Assembly: GCA_030631125.1 (NCBI GenBank)
Contig: DAOVLS010000058.1
Span: 1 to 10,740, forward strand
Source of the DNA: Planctomycetales bacterium
GTDB taxonomy: Bacteria; Planctomycetota; Phycisphaerae; SM23-33
Length of the DNA stretch: 10,740 bases
Direction of reading: 5' to 3'
The notes below the pieces were generated by a model, which was not told the origin of the DNA, ran no database searches, and was given only the letters and a program-made list of their open reading frames with translations. Position numbers and translations under genes: made by a program. Position 1 is the stretch's first letter. Every line of letters starts with the position of its first letter. This document shows, one piece after another, positions 1 through 5,397 of this stretch.

Positions 1-1
1 A

Positions 2-119
2 TGGGTGGCACGGTCAAGTCGAAGACTTGGCCGTGGAGTTTCCATCTACACGCACCACGGCCAATCTTCCCTGCCTACCGGCAGGCAGGCGCTACGCTCC
101 AGATTGACCGTGCCACCCA
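2..119. repeat. Nested inverted-repeat element at window edge
   Basis: Bases 2-17 are perfectly complementary to 104-119 (16 bp, starting TGGGTGGCACGG). Inside, 21-36 pairs with 55-69 with one bulged base, and the CCTGCC/GGCAGG palindrome lies near 70-85. Bases 9-20 can instead fold onto 24-35 (12 bp, GAA loop, one G-T pair), so the left arm has two exclusive partners. It looks like a small non-coding interspersed element (REP- or MITE-like). It may continue beyond the window. No gene is supported in 1-176. The element lies downstream of the 177-554 gene and could influence the operon's 3' end, but there is no clear U-tract to call it a terminator. Confidence 0.6.
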
Positions 120-176
120 CCTGGGAATATACAATCCCCGCTTGCGCTACGGCTATTGTAACGATTGCACCGGCGG

Positions 177-554
177 TTATTCGGTTTTTTCGGGCGATTC
201 CGCCTGAAGTTCTTCGATCCGCTTCCTGATGCCTTCCAGGGCGTCTCCGAAGTATTCAGCCTGGCTTTTCAGTGCGTCCAGTTCCTGCTGGACTGTTGCA
301 GCGGGCCCGACGGGCGCTGCCTGCGGCATTGGATACGCCGGAGGCGCACCATAAACGCCCATGCCCATACCATAGAAGCCATTGCGCCGGCCCCAACCGC
401 CGCCGCCGCCGCGACCGCCTCGGCCCCAGCCGCCATAACCTCGTCCGAAACCCGGATTCATAAATCCGGGAACCGGATAACCTGCGCAGTAACCGGCTGC
501 GCGTCCTGTCATTGGTCCCATTCCTGCGGGTCCTGTTCCATCACCTCGTGGCAT
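177..554 (-). CDS. DUF5320-type Gly-rich small protein with C-terminal coiled coil
   Basis: A 125-residue protein of the DUF5320 type, function unknown. Residues 1-32 carry the family's N-terminal signature (MPRGDGTGP..., GPMTGRAAGYCAGYPVPG). Residues 33-60 are Gly/Arg/Trp-rich. Residues 85-120 are a heptad-like amphipathic helix (VQQELDALKS... IRKRIEELQ), a predicted coiled coil and typical end for the family. The start is supported by GGAG seven bases before the ATG. It is the last gene of the five-gene minus-strand operon, 24 nt after the zinc-ribbon gene. Its first 32 residues are almost identical to those of the protein at 854-1186, so the two are paralogues. DUF5320 genes are often found near DUF134 regulators and NifX/NifB-like or Mrp/MinD-like ATPase genes (family knowledge); none of those partners except DUF134 is visible here. 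Confidence 0.85.
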   Translation of the reverse strand: MPRGDGTGPAGMGPMTGRAAGYCAGYPVPGFMNPGFGRGYGGWGRGGRGGGGGWGRRNGFYGMGMGVYGAPPAYPMPQAAPVGPAATVQQELDALKSQAEYFGDALEGIRKRIEELQAESPEKTE

Positions 555-578
555 AACTTTTCTCCTGATAAGTGTTGG

Positions 579-800
579 TTAACCTCTTGTCATCATCGTT
601 CCACACTTCGGGCAGGCCTGCTGATTACATGGCTGACCGGCCGCGTGGGAAACCTTGTGCCCGCAACTCGGGCAGGTGCATTCTCCGCCTGCTCCGGCGG
701 CAAACGGCCCGCCCATTCGCCCACGTCCCGGTCCGCGTCCTTGCCCTTGTCCTCGTCCTTGTCCGCCGCCAGACGGACCTGTTCCGTTACCTCTTGGCAT
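579..800 (-). CDS. Small Gly/Arg-rich protein with C-terminal zinc ribbon
   Basis: A 73-residue protein. It begins with MPRGNGTGP, the same tag as the two flanking DUF5320-type proteins, continues with a Gly/Gln/Arg-rich linker (residues 10-39) and ends in a Cys-rich module: C43-P-S-C46 and C63-P-K-C66, with extra C41 and C58 and H48, H52. The paired CPxCG knuckles fit a zinc-ribbon or rubredoxin-like metal site; this is inferred from spacing, and the metal is not known. The ribosome-binding site is AAAGGAG, well spaced from the ATG. It lies between the two DUF5320 paralogues (53 nt after one, 24 nt before the other) and is surely co-transcribed. It may be a DUF5320 relative whose coiled coil was replaced by a zinc ribbon. 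Cellular role unknown. Confidence 0.8.
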   Translation of the reverse strand: MPRGNGTGPSGGGQGRGQGQGRGPGRGRMGGPFAAGAGGECTCPSCGHKVSHAAGQPCNQQACPKCGTMMTRG

Positions 801-853
801 AGTAAATCTCCTTTCTACGTTGCGTAGCGCTCGACATCAGTTGTCTGTCCGGC

Positions 854-1186
854 TTACCACCCGAACCATCGACGACCTCGTCCAAAACCTCGTCCAAAAC
901 CACGGCCAAAACCACGGCCAAAGCCACGGCCCAAACCTCGGCCACGACCGAACCCAAATCCTCGGCCGAACCATCCGAACGGCCGGGGCCGAACGGGGGC
1001 GTAACCCGCGCCATAACCGTAAGGCGCCATTCCCTGCGCGTACGGCGCCGGGCCATAAGCCGGTACAAAGCCCCGGCCTGGAATCGAGTTCATGTACCCG
1101 GGAACCGGATAGCCGGCACAGTACCCTGCGGCGCGGCCCGTCATTGGTCCGAATCCCATCGGTCCTGTTCCATTACCTCGTGGCAT
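854..1186 (-). CDS. DUF5320-like protein ending in Arg-Gly-Phe repeats
   Basis: A 110-residue protein with the DUF5320 N-terminal signature (MPRGNGTGPMGFGPMTGRAAGYCAGYPVPG, residues 1-30, split here only by name). Residues 31-68 are Pro/Tyr/Ala/Gly-rich, and residues 70-107 are a low-complexity GRGF repeat rich in Arg, Gly and Phe, ending RRWFGW. Unlike its paralogue at 177-554 it has no coiled-coil tail. The start is set by AAAGGAG seven bases before the ATG; these bases lie inside the end of the DUF89 gene, with a 14-nt overlap between the two genes, so translation is probably coupled. The Arg-Gly-Phe tail resembles RGG-type nucleic-acid-binding low-complexity regions, but that is a compositional similarity only. 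Function unknown. Confidence 0.8.
   Translation of the reverse strand: MPRGNGTGPMGFGPMTGRAAGYCAGYPVPGYMNSIPGRGFVPAYGPAPYAQGMAPYGYGAGYAPVRPRPFGWFGRGFGFGRGRGLGRGFGRGFGRGFGRGFGRGRRWFGW
876..947 (-). repeat. 12-bp coding tandem repeat (GRGF units)
   Basis: Six consecutive 12-bp units run from 876 to 947. Two are CCTCGTCCAAAA, followed by CCACGGCCAAAA and diverging versions. They encode the Gly-Arg-Gly-Phe repeats of the 854-1186 protein. The array is prone to slippage, so copy number may differ between strains or assemblies. Confidence 0.8.
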
Positions 1187-2069
1187 AATTATCTCCTTTC
1201 ACTGTAAACGCTTCGGCGTGATCCGATCTTCGCAAAACCAGACTGCCAACCTGACAATCAAGGTCTCTGGCGATCACCGGACACTTGGCCTTGAGAATGA
1301 AAAAAATGTCCTTATCGACATCGCTGAGCGTTTCGTAGTTGCCCTGTCCCTTGGCGATAACGATACCCGCCTCGTCGAAACGCCGGCGAAAAGCATCGCT
1401 GCAATCTTCAAGTATCGTACCCGGCGCGTCCGAACCGTTATCGATGACTTCCACCAGTTCGGTCAGGCCGGCCGCTTCGGCGTCTTCCATTGTGGCGTCG
1501 TTTATGATGGGCGAACCCTTGACCGCGACCGTTACCTTTTCGGCCGGCAACTGCTCTATCAGCAGGCGGTCAAAGACGATCTCGCCCGCGTTGTCGGCAA
1601 GATAGAGGATATTGCCTGCACTCGAAGTCTCTTCGTCAAATGCCTCCAAATCCGCCTCGAACGGCGCATCCAGGGCATGGTCGATAGCCTCGTGAACCTG
1701 TTCGTCTCTCAGGTGATGGTTCACGCCCGAATCTATGACATTTCCCGCAATCGCCAGACGAACAGCCGTTTCGAGCGGGCTGGCCGAGCGTTCAACTTTC
1801 GCCTTGAGTTCCGGATAAACATCCATAGCCAGCCGATTGAACCGCTCCTTGACGGCGCGGTACGGGTCGGCCTGGCCGGTCATCTCTCGAATGAGCCGGT
1901 GGATACGCTTGGCCGTCGCGGGCGGCGACTGGCGCATGTCCATATCAGCCAGAACTCGCAGGACTTCACGAAGCAGCCGCTCGTGGACCGCCTCGTCGGG
2001 CGTTGTCATCCGAACCGAGTCCAGCGACTGGCGAACAAAACACGGAATGCAATCGAAAAAGGTTTTCAT
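1173..2069 (-). CDS. DUF89 family metal-dependent phosphatase (damage-control type)
   Basis: A 298-residue DUF89 (ARMT1-like) protein of usual length. Visible family motifs: a CxxC pair at C7/C10 (FDCIPCFVRQ), AGNVIDSG at 108-115, the metal-site signature LADNAGEIVFD at 157-167 with D159/N160, VKGSPIINDAT at 183-193, KGQGNYETL at 240-248 and LKAKCPVIA at 259-267. Characterised DUF89 enzymes are Mn/Ni/Co-dependent phosphatases that remove damaged or surplus phosphometabolites; the substrate here cannot be told. The start codon overlaps the DUF134 stop by 4 nt (ATGA), indicating translational coupling. The 3' end is unusual: the last codons run through the ribosome-binding site and first codons of the next gene, adding about 18 residues after the usual family end near VGSLVL (275-280). 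Confidence 0.9.
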   Translation of the reverse strand: MKTFFDCIPCFVRQSLDSVRMTTPDEAVHERLLREVLRVLADMDMRQSPPATAKRIHRLIREMTGQADPYRAVKERFNRLAMDVYPELKAKVERSASPLETAVRLAIAGNVIDSGVNHHLRDEQVHEAIDHALDAPFEADLEAFDEETSSAGNILYLADNAGEIVFDRLLIEQLPAEKVTVAVKGSPIINDATMEDAEAAGLTELVEVIDNGSDAPGTILEDCSDAFRRRFDEAGIVIAKGQGNYETLSDVDKDIFFILKAKCPVIARDLDCQVGSLVLRRSDHAEAFTVKGDNYATR

Positions 2070-2449
2070 ATTCCCATTCTTCCTCTTCCCCGGCCCCGTC
2101 CACCGCGGCCGCGACCACGACCAAACCCTCGACCCCTGCCCGGTCCGCCTCTGACCGCCGCAGGCATAACCGGGCCGCCCTGGATTATCAGGGCCTGGCC
2201 CTGCGTGAGGAACCGGGCGATTTTACTCCGGGCCGACGCCAGGATCCGCGTTACGGTCGGACGCGAAACGCCCATTTGCGCCGCAGCGGCCTCCTGGTCC
2301 AAACCATCATTATCTATCAAGCGAATCGCCTCGAACTCATCCAGAGTAAGGTTGACCCACTGAAGAGCGCCGACGGGCACACCGGCCGGTTTATACACCG
2401 TTACGACCGGCTGACCTGACACTATCCGTTGTAATCTGGGCCTGGGCAT
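2066..2449 (-). CDS. DUF134 helix-turn-helix regulator with Gly/Arg-rich tail
   Basis: A 127-residue DUF134 protein. Residues 1-95 match the family: MPRPRLQRIV at the start, YKPAGVP (19-25), LTLDEFEAIRLIDNDGLDQEAAAAQMGVSRPT (34-65, containing a sigma-70-region-4-like helix-turn-helix near 48-72) and ILASARSKIA. Family proteins usually end near residue 95-105. Here residues 100-127 form a Gly/Arg-only tail (GRGRG repeats ending RMGI), like the tails of the downstream DUF5320-type proteins. It is the first gene of the operon, just behind a strong promoter with a dyad over the -10, so it is the obvious candidate autoregulator (inference). The ribosome-binding site is weak (GAGA) and the leader would be about 20 nt. 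It overlaps the DUF89 start by 4 nt. Confidence 0.9.
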   Translation of the reverse strand: MPRPRLQRIVSGQPVVTVYKPAGVPVGALQWVNLTLDEFEAIRLIDNDGLDQEAAAAQMGVSRPTVTRILASARSKIARFLTQGQALIIQGGPVMPAAVRGGPGRGRGFGRGRGRGGRGRGRGRMGI

Positions 2450-2459
2450 CGCTGTCTCG

Positions 2460-2479
2460 TTATGAACCTACGTTCATAA
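2460..2479. promoter_or_regulatory. Perfect 8+8 bp dyad, probable operator of the DUF134 operon
   Basis: TTATGAAC (2460-2467) and GTTCATAA (2472-2479) are perfect inverted repeats separated by 4 bases. The dyad overlaps the -10 box and the expected transcription start of the minus-strand promoter, the classical position for a repressor. The likely binder is the DUF134 protein encoded directly downstream. The core GAAC-N4-GTTC also resembles the Gram-positive type LexA (SOS) box, so LexA is an alternative. Confidence 0.7.
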
Positions 2480-2504
2480 TAACATCGGCCCGACAGGATG
2501 TCAA
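2476..2504 (-). promoter_or_regulatory. Sigma-70-type promoter of the DUF134-DUF89-DUF5320 operon
   Basis: On the minus strand TTGACA (2504-2499) is followed after exactly 17 bases by TATTAT (2481-2476). This gives a start near 2469 and a leader of about 20 nt before the DUF134 ATG at 2449. The -35 is perfect and the -10 differs from consensus at one base. The upstream URO-D-like gene ends at 2533 on the same strand, so read-through could also reach the operon. Confidence 0.75.
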
Positions 2505-2532
2505 GTTGAAGTGAAAGTTTTTTTATAGCGCC

Positions 2533-3540
2533 CTATAAGCCAGGCTGGGCCTTGAGCACTTCCATCATCGCGGCGAGGTTTTCCGGCGGGACGTCGCCGG
2601 GGACGGCGTGGGAGGGGGCGAAGACGTATCCGCCGTTCGCCCCGGCCTCGATGAGGCGGACCGTCAACTCGCGAACTTCCTCGATGCTGCCGAATGGCAG
2701 TGTCTTCTGGATGCTCAAGCCGCCGTGGAAGGCGAGTTTGCCGTGGTAGCGTTTCATGCAATCGAAGACGTCCATCACTTCCGGCTGGAATGGGTTGAAC
2801 ATGTTCAGACCCATCTCGGCCAGGTCGTCGAAGAGTTCCTGGACCTTCCCGCAGGAGTGCTGGGAAACGTATTTGCCGGCGTCGCGGACGGCGGCGTACA
2901 TCCGCGCGAGGCGAGGCCTGATGAACCGCCGCCAGAAATTCGGGCCCATTATCAGCCCGACCTGTGAGCCGTAATCGTCGCCGAAGTGGATGCAATCGAC
3001 GCCAAGTTCGAGGCCGTGGCGGATCAGGGCCAGGTTATGCTCGCAGATGGCGTCGAACAACTCCTCGACGAACGCCGGGCGCTCGATCATGTCCATCAGG
3101 AGATTTTCCATGCCGCGGAGAGTCCATGCCCGCTCGTAGAGGCTGAAGCCGATGGCGAAGCGGCTGAAGCGGTCAGGTGCGGCGACGATTCGCTCTGCCA
3201 GGCCGGCGTACCATTTCGGATCGTCGGGGTCGGGGAATTCGTAACCGGCAAGTGTCGGCTCTTTCAACGGCCAGTCTTCTGGGACGCCGATGTCCTTATC
3301 GACCGAGCGGTCCCAGGTAACGCCGTAGTGGTCGCGGACGCGGTTTTCGTCCACTTTGGCGAAATCGTGGATGCCCGGCGCGACGCTGATGAAGTGGTTG
3401 TCGAGAAAGCCGCAGAGGTCTTCGCCGCCCAGGTGCTCTTTAAGATGCTCGGCGCATTCGATTGTCAGGTCGATCTGCCAGGGCACATACGCAGGCCGGC
3501 GAAATTCCAACGCGTCAATAACAACATCCCGCTTGGTCAT
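2533..3540 (-). CDS. Uroporphyrinogen decarboxylase (URO-D) superfamily protein, not HemE
   Basis: A 335-residue TIM-barrel protein of the URO-D/MtaA superfamily, counting from the ATG at 3540 (MTKRDVVIDAL). Visible motifs are GDDYGSQ (187-193), QHSCGKV (227-233, H228 and C230), FHGGLSIQ (271-278) and GGYVFAPSHAVPGDVPPEN (303-321, H311). It lacks the RQAGRY-type N-terminal motif of heme-pathway HemE. H228/C230 match the His-x-Cys zinc site of corrinoid-dependent methyltransferases (MtaA/MtbA), whose third ligand is a Cys; here H311 sits where that Cys is expected. A methyltransferase or catabolic role is more likely than heme synthesis, but the substrate is unknown. No corrinoid protein is adjacent. 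There is no Shine-Dalgarno; an upstream TTG at 3579 is possible but less likely. Confidence 0.85.
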   Translation of the reverse strand: MTKRDVVIDALEFRRPAYVPWQIDLTIECAEHLKEHLGGEDLCGFLDNHFISVAPGIHDFAKVDENRVRDHYGVTWDRSVDKDIGVPEDWPLKEPTLAGYEFPDPDDPKWYAGLAERIVAAPDRFSRFAIGFSLYERAWTLRGMENLLMDMIERPAFVEELFDAICEHNLALIRHGLELGVDCIHFGDDYGSQVGLIMGPNFWRRFIRPRLARMYAAVRDAGKYVSQHSCGKVQELFDDLAEMGLNMFNPFQPEVMDVFDCMKRYHGKLAFHGGLSIQKTLPFGSIEEVRELTVRLIEAGANGGYVFAPSHAVPGDVPPENLAAMMEVLKAQPGL

Positions 3541-3546
3541 GCCGGA

Positions 3547-3576
3547 ATAGTAGCACAGGCTGGGTGGCGCCTTCAA
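3547..3576 (-). promoter_or_regulatory. Candidate leaderless promoter for the URO-D-like gene
   Basis: On the minus strand TTGAAG (3576-3571), 18 bases, then TACTAT (3552-3547). Only six bases separate the -10 from the ATG at 3540, so transcription would begin at or next to the start codon. This fits the absence of a ribosome-binding site. It is a single-site prediction with one imperfect -35. Confidence 0.4.
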
Positions 3577-3631
3577 CAACCCTTACCCAAACCACCCGCC
3601 GGAATCCCTGTGAAAATTTCTCCTGCGTTCT

Positions 3632-3650
3632 GTATAGCCTGTGCTATACT
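3632..3650 (+). promoter_or_regulatory. Dyad operator over the -10 box of the HicB-like gene
   Basis: GTATAGC (3632-3638) and GCTATAC (3643-3649) form a perfect 7+7 bp dyad with a 4-base spacer. The right arm contains TATACT (3645-3650), a good -10 box about 30 bases before the ATG; no strong -35 is seen. HicB/RHH proteins commonly repress their own promoters at such dyads, so autoregulation by the downstream gene is likely. Confidence 0.6.
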
Positions 3651-3681
3651 AATATCGTGCCAAGCGAAAAGAGGTTCAACG

Positions 3682-4083
3682 ATGTCAGCAAAATCAAAAA
3701 ACTCTAAAGCCGTCAATCGTCCGTTCGCCGCGTCCGTTATGGCCAGGGCGAAGAAACTGGCCGAGAAGTATCAGATTGTCCTGACATATGAGGACGGCGA
3801 ATGGTTCGGCCACGGGCTGGAATTATCGACTGTTTTTGCCGACGGGAAAACGGTCGCAAGATGCGTCAAAAACACCCGCGACGCCTTGGTCGCAGCGGTG
3901 GCCACCATGTTGGAACGCAGAGAAACTCCGCCCGTCCCCGCCAGTTCAGGCCTGCGGAGTGAACAGGTCAACGTTCGTCTGACGCCGGAAGAAAGAGCCG
4001 TTATAGAAGCAGCCGCCAAACAAAAGGGATTCCGCGGATTATCCGATTTCGTCCGCGCCGGCGCTATGGCATTGACAAAATAG
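3682..4083 (+). CDS. Orphan HicB-like protein (HicB fold plus ribbon-helix-helix)
   Basis: A 133-residue protein. Residues about 30-80 form a HicB-type partial RNase-H-like domain (IVLTYEDGEWFGHGLELSTVF, ADGKT, then the helix TRDALVAAVATML). Residues 95-131 are a ribbon-helix-helix DNA-binding domain (VNVRLTPEERAVIEAAAK, GFRGLSDFVRAGA). In toxin-antitoxin pairs HicB binds the HicA RNase and represses the operon. No HicA is present: the 141 bases upstream are promoter, and 16 bases after the stop a convergent gene ends. The same reading frame is open far upstream, but the start at 3682 is chosen for AAGAGG (3668-3673), the dyad promoter just before it and the alignment with family N-termini. 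It is most likely a stand-alone regulator; a partner elsewhere is possible. Confidence 0.8.
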   Translation: MSAKSKNSKAVNRPFAASVMARAKKLAEKYQIVLTYEDGEWFGHGLELSTVFADGKTVARCVKNTRDALVAAVATMLERRETPPVPASSGLRSEQVNVRLTPEERAVIEAAAKQKGFRGLSDFVRAGAMALTK

Positions 4084-4099
4084 CGGACACGGCACTTGC

Positions 4100-4825
4100 C
4101 TAACCAATCAGGGAGGCCACAAGAACTGCGAAAGGAATAAGGATCGTGGGCCAATACTTCCTCAACTTAGGGTTGAACAACCCCAGAAAGAAAAAGAGGA
4201 TCACAACATCGATACCTATCTGGATTCCTAAGCTACTGGGGTGGTTCCTCAACCAGTTCCAAGGTCCGTAGACCAGAACCTCGAACACAGCGATCAGCAC
4301 CGCAGACACACCGAGTGCAACCGGTACGGCGTACCAATGTGCCGGCTGCCCGGGCGCGTTGGCCAGCAAGTCGGCTTCAACGCTGTTGAGGAATACCTGC
4401 ATATCACCTATCTGTTCATCGTCCCAAGGGCATAACTGGCATTGAATCATCAAACTGTGCCGGTATTTGCCGGGGGTAAGTATCTGTGTCGCGTTCACCA
4501 GGTAGAGATCATGGATGGCGGCAAGCCACGCGTATTTCAGCGGCAGCGGCGGCTCGACTATTTTGCCGTTCGGAAGAATAAACGGCTCACCAGGCGTGTA
4601 GGGCACATACTTTCTGTTGTCGGCTTGGTCCATTATCTCATAGACCTCATCCTCGGTTTTGCCCGCAAAGTCCTCATCAGGACCGAAGCCATCGGGAAAT
4701 TGGATATGCTCGGCTTCGGCCTGCATCAGGCGGAAGTGGTCGAGGGCGTGAGGATGCTGAAAAAGTAATTCGTCAACCTTCTGTAAAATCTCGCGGGGTG
4801 GCGTAGGTGCGCTGTCTGTTGGCAT
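4100..4825 (-). CDS. Unknown protein with three C-terminal membrane segments
   Basis: A 241-residue protein not recognised as any named family. Residues 1-160 are soluble and acidic, with a helical start (REILQKVDELLFQHPHALDHF), an apparent loop FPDGFGPDEDFAGKTEDEVYEIMDQ (split in two helices, 43-67), a Pro-rich middle and a C129/C132 pair (CQLC). Three hydrophobic segments follow at about 165-186, 199-217 and 224-240, so the N-terminal part is probably cytoplasmic or periplasmic with a membrane anchor at the C-terminus. The ATG at 4825 is preferred over one at 4840 because AAAGGTAG precedes it by a usual distance, although it is a weak site. It converges on the HicB-like gene with 16 bases between stops. 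Base and codon use are less GC-rich than in the operon at 177-2449. Confidence 0.7.
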   Translation of the reverse strand: MPTDSAPTPPREILQKVDELLFQHPHALDHFRLMQAEAEHIQFPDGFGPDEDFAGKTEDEVYEIMDQADNRKYVPYTPGEPFILPNGKIVEPPLPLKYAWLAAIHDLYLVNATQILTPGKYRHSLMIQCQLCPWDDEQIGDMQVFLNSVEADLLANAPGQPAHWYAVPVALGVSAVLIAVFEVLVYGPWNWLRNHPSSLGIQIGIDVVILFFFLGLFNPKLRKYWPTILIPFAVLVASLIG

Positions 4826-4844
4826 TTTTCTACCTTTCATAAGG

Positions 4845-4923
4845 CCTGCCTGCCTGCCGCAGGCAGGCAGGGGCGGGTGAGAAAGGCAGGTAACGCACCT
4901 GCCGCCAATCAGCCGCTTGGCGG
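4845..4923. repeat. Cluster of three palindromes (GCCTGCCTGC-type repeat)
   Basis: Bases 4845-4857 and 4859-4871 are perfect 13-bp arms of CCTGCC units around one base. Two more hairpins follow: GGCAGGT (4885-4891) with ACCTGCC (4897-4903), and CCGCCAA (4902-4908) with TTGGCGG (4917-4923), which share two bases. A related CCTGCC/GGCAGG palindrome lies at about 70-90, so this is probably an interspersed repeat family. It lies in the 5' flank of the minus-strand gene ending at 4100. Bases 4924-5007 hold nothing clear beyond this. Confidence 0.65.
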
Positions 4924-5007
4924 TTGCAGGCCGCCGTCCTGATGTTATCCTGTTATTTTATCTCACCTTACCCGCATTTGCCACCGGCACATTAGGCAAA
5001 TTGCTAG

Positions 5008-5036
5008 TTGACAGTTTCGGGATTGTCGTGTAGAAT
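5008..5036 (+). promoter_or_regulatory. Near-consensus sigma-70 promoter upstream of structured leader
   Basis: TTGACA (5008-5013), 17 bases, TAGAAT (5031-5036). The expected start is about 5042-5044, exactly where the first RNA helix of the leader begins (5044). That coincidence supports both predictions. The promoter drives the leader and probably the PEP-CTERM gene at 5398. Confidence 0.7.
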
Positions 5037-5042
5037 ATGGCC

Positions 5043-5397
5043 GTTGGGTAGGCGTGCCCTTTTGCTCTATTCGTTTGCGGACGATAGTGGGCAAGCGTAC
5101 CCAATGACAATTTGATCTTGGTCTGACCAAGCGTTTGTGCTGCTGGAAAACTGCGACATTTTCTAACGCACAAGGCAAGCGCTGGGCGGACTCCCGAATG
5201 GGAGTTCGTCGGTGAACCCTTGTGCGTAGGCCGTCGCAGGCCTTCCAGCAGGATAGTAATCGGCGGCTCCCTTTTTAAAAAAGGGGAAACCGATATGGAT
5301 TCGCTCGATTTTAGTACTTGACCGTACCTCAACGGAGGACTGTTTCGCCGGGCGCGGTGTCCGGCGTCGGAAACCCTTTTCAGAAAGGAGTAGAACG
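5043..5397 (+). ncRNA. Highly structured leader RNA of unknown family before PEP-CTERM gene
   Basis: The strand downstream of the promoter folds into several strong, independent hairpins. Helix 1: 5044-5059 with 5088-5103, about 14 of 16 pairs, extended by CTATTCGT/ACGATAG. Helix 2: CTTGG/CCAAG at 5117-5131. Helix 3 (5140-5251): nested stems of 9 bp (5140-5148/5243-5251), 7 bp (5151-5157/5233-5239), 10 bp (5166-5175/5218-5227) and 8 bp (5188-5195/5200-5207, one G-U, GAAT loop). Helix 4: ATCGG/CCGAT around CCCTTTTT/AAAAAGGG (5259-5294). Helix 5: GTTTC-GCCGG with CCGGC-GAAAC (5342-5374). It matches no riboswitch core I know. It could be a cis-regulatory leader or a separate small RNA; the 3' end is undefined. 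Confidence 0.55.
5375..5390 (+). promoter_or_regulatory. Hairpin masking the ribosome-binding site of the PEP-CTERM gene
   Basis: CCTTT (5375-5379) pairs with AAAGG (5384-5388) across a TCAG loop. AAAGG is part of the ribosome-binding site AAAGGAG, seven bases before the ATG at 5398. A fold that exposes or hides this site would control translation. The stem is only 5 bp. Confidence 0.45.

Noticed and set aside
876..947. Short regular repeats as a possible CRISPR array
   Set aside because: Contiguous 12-bp units without spacers that code for GRGF repeats in frame.
1218..2363. Long plus-strand open frame opposite the DUF89 and DUF134 genes
   Set aside because: It mirrors two clearly recognisable genes on the minus strand, has no recognisable motifs and no ribosome-binding site.
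2521..2538. TTATAG/CTATAA hairpin with a T-run at the end of the URO-D-like gene as a terminator
   Set aside because: On the minus strand the run after the stem is A, not T, so it does not fit an intrinsic terminator for that gene.
2986..3681. Upstream in-frame extension of the HicB-like protein
   Set aside because: It runs antisense through the URO-D-like gene; the promoter dyad and ribosome-binding site point to the ATG at 3682.
3541..3681. A missing HicA toxin gene next to the HicB-like gene
   Set aside because: The 141-base gap is filled by two divergent promoters, and the downstream gap is only 16 bases.
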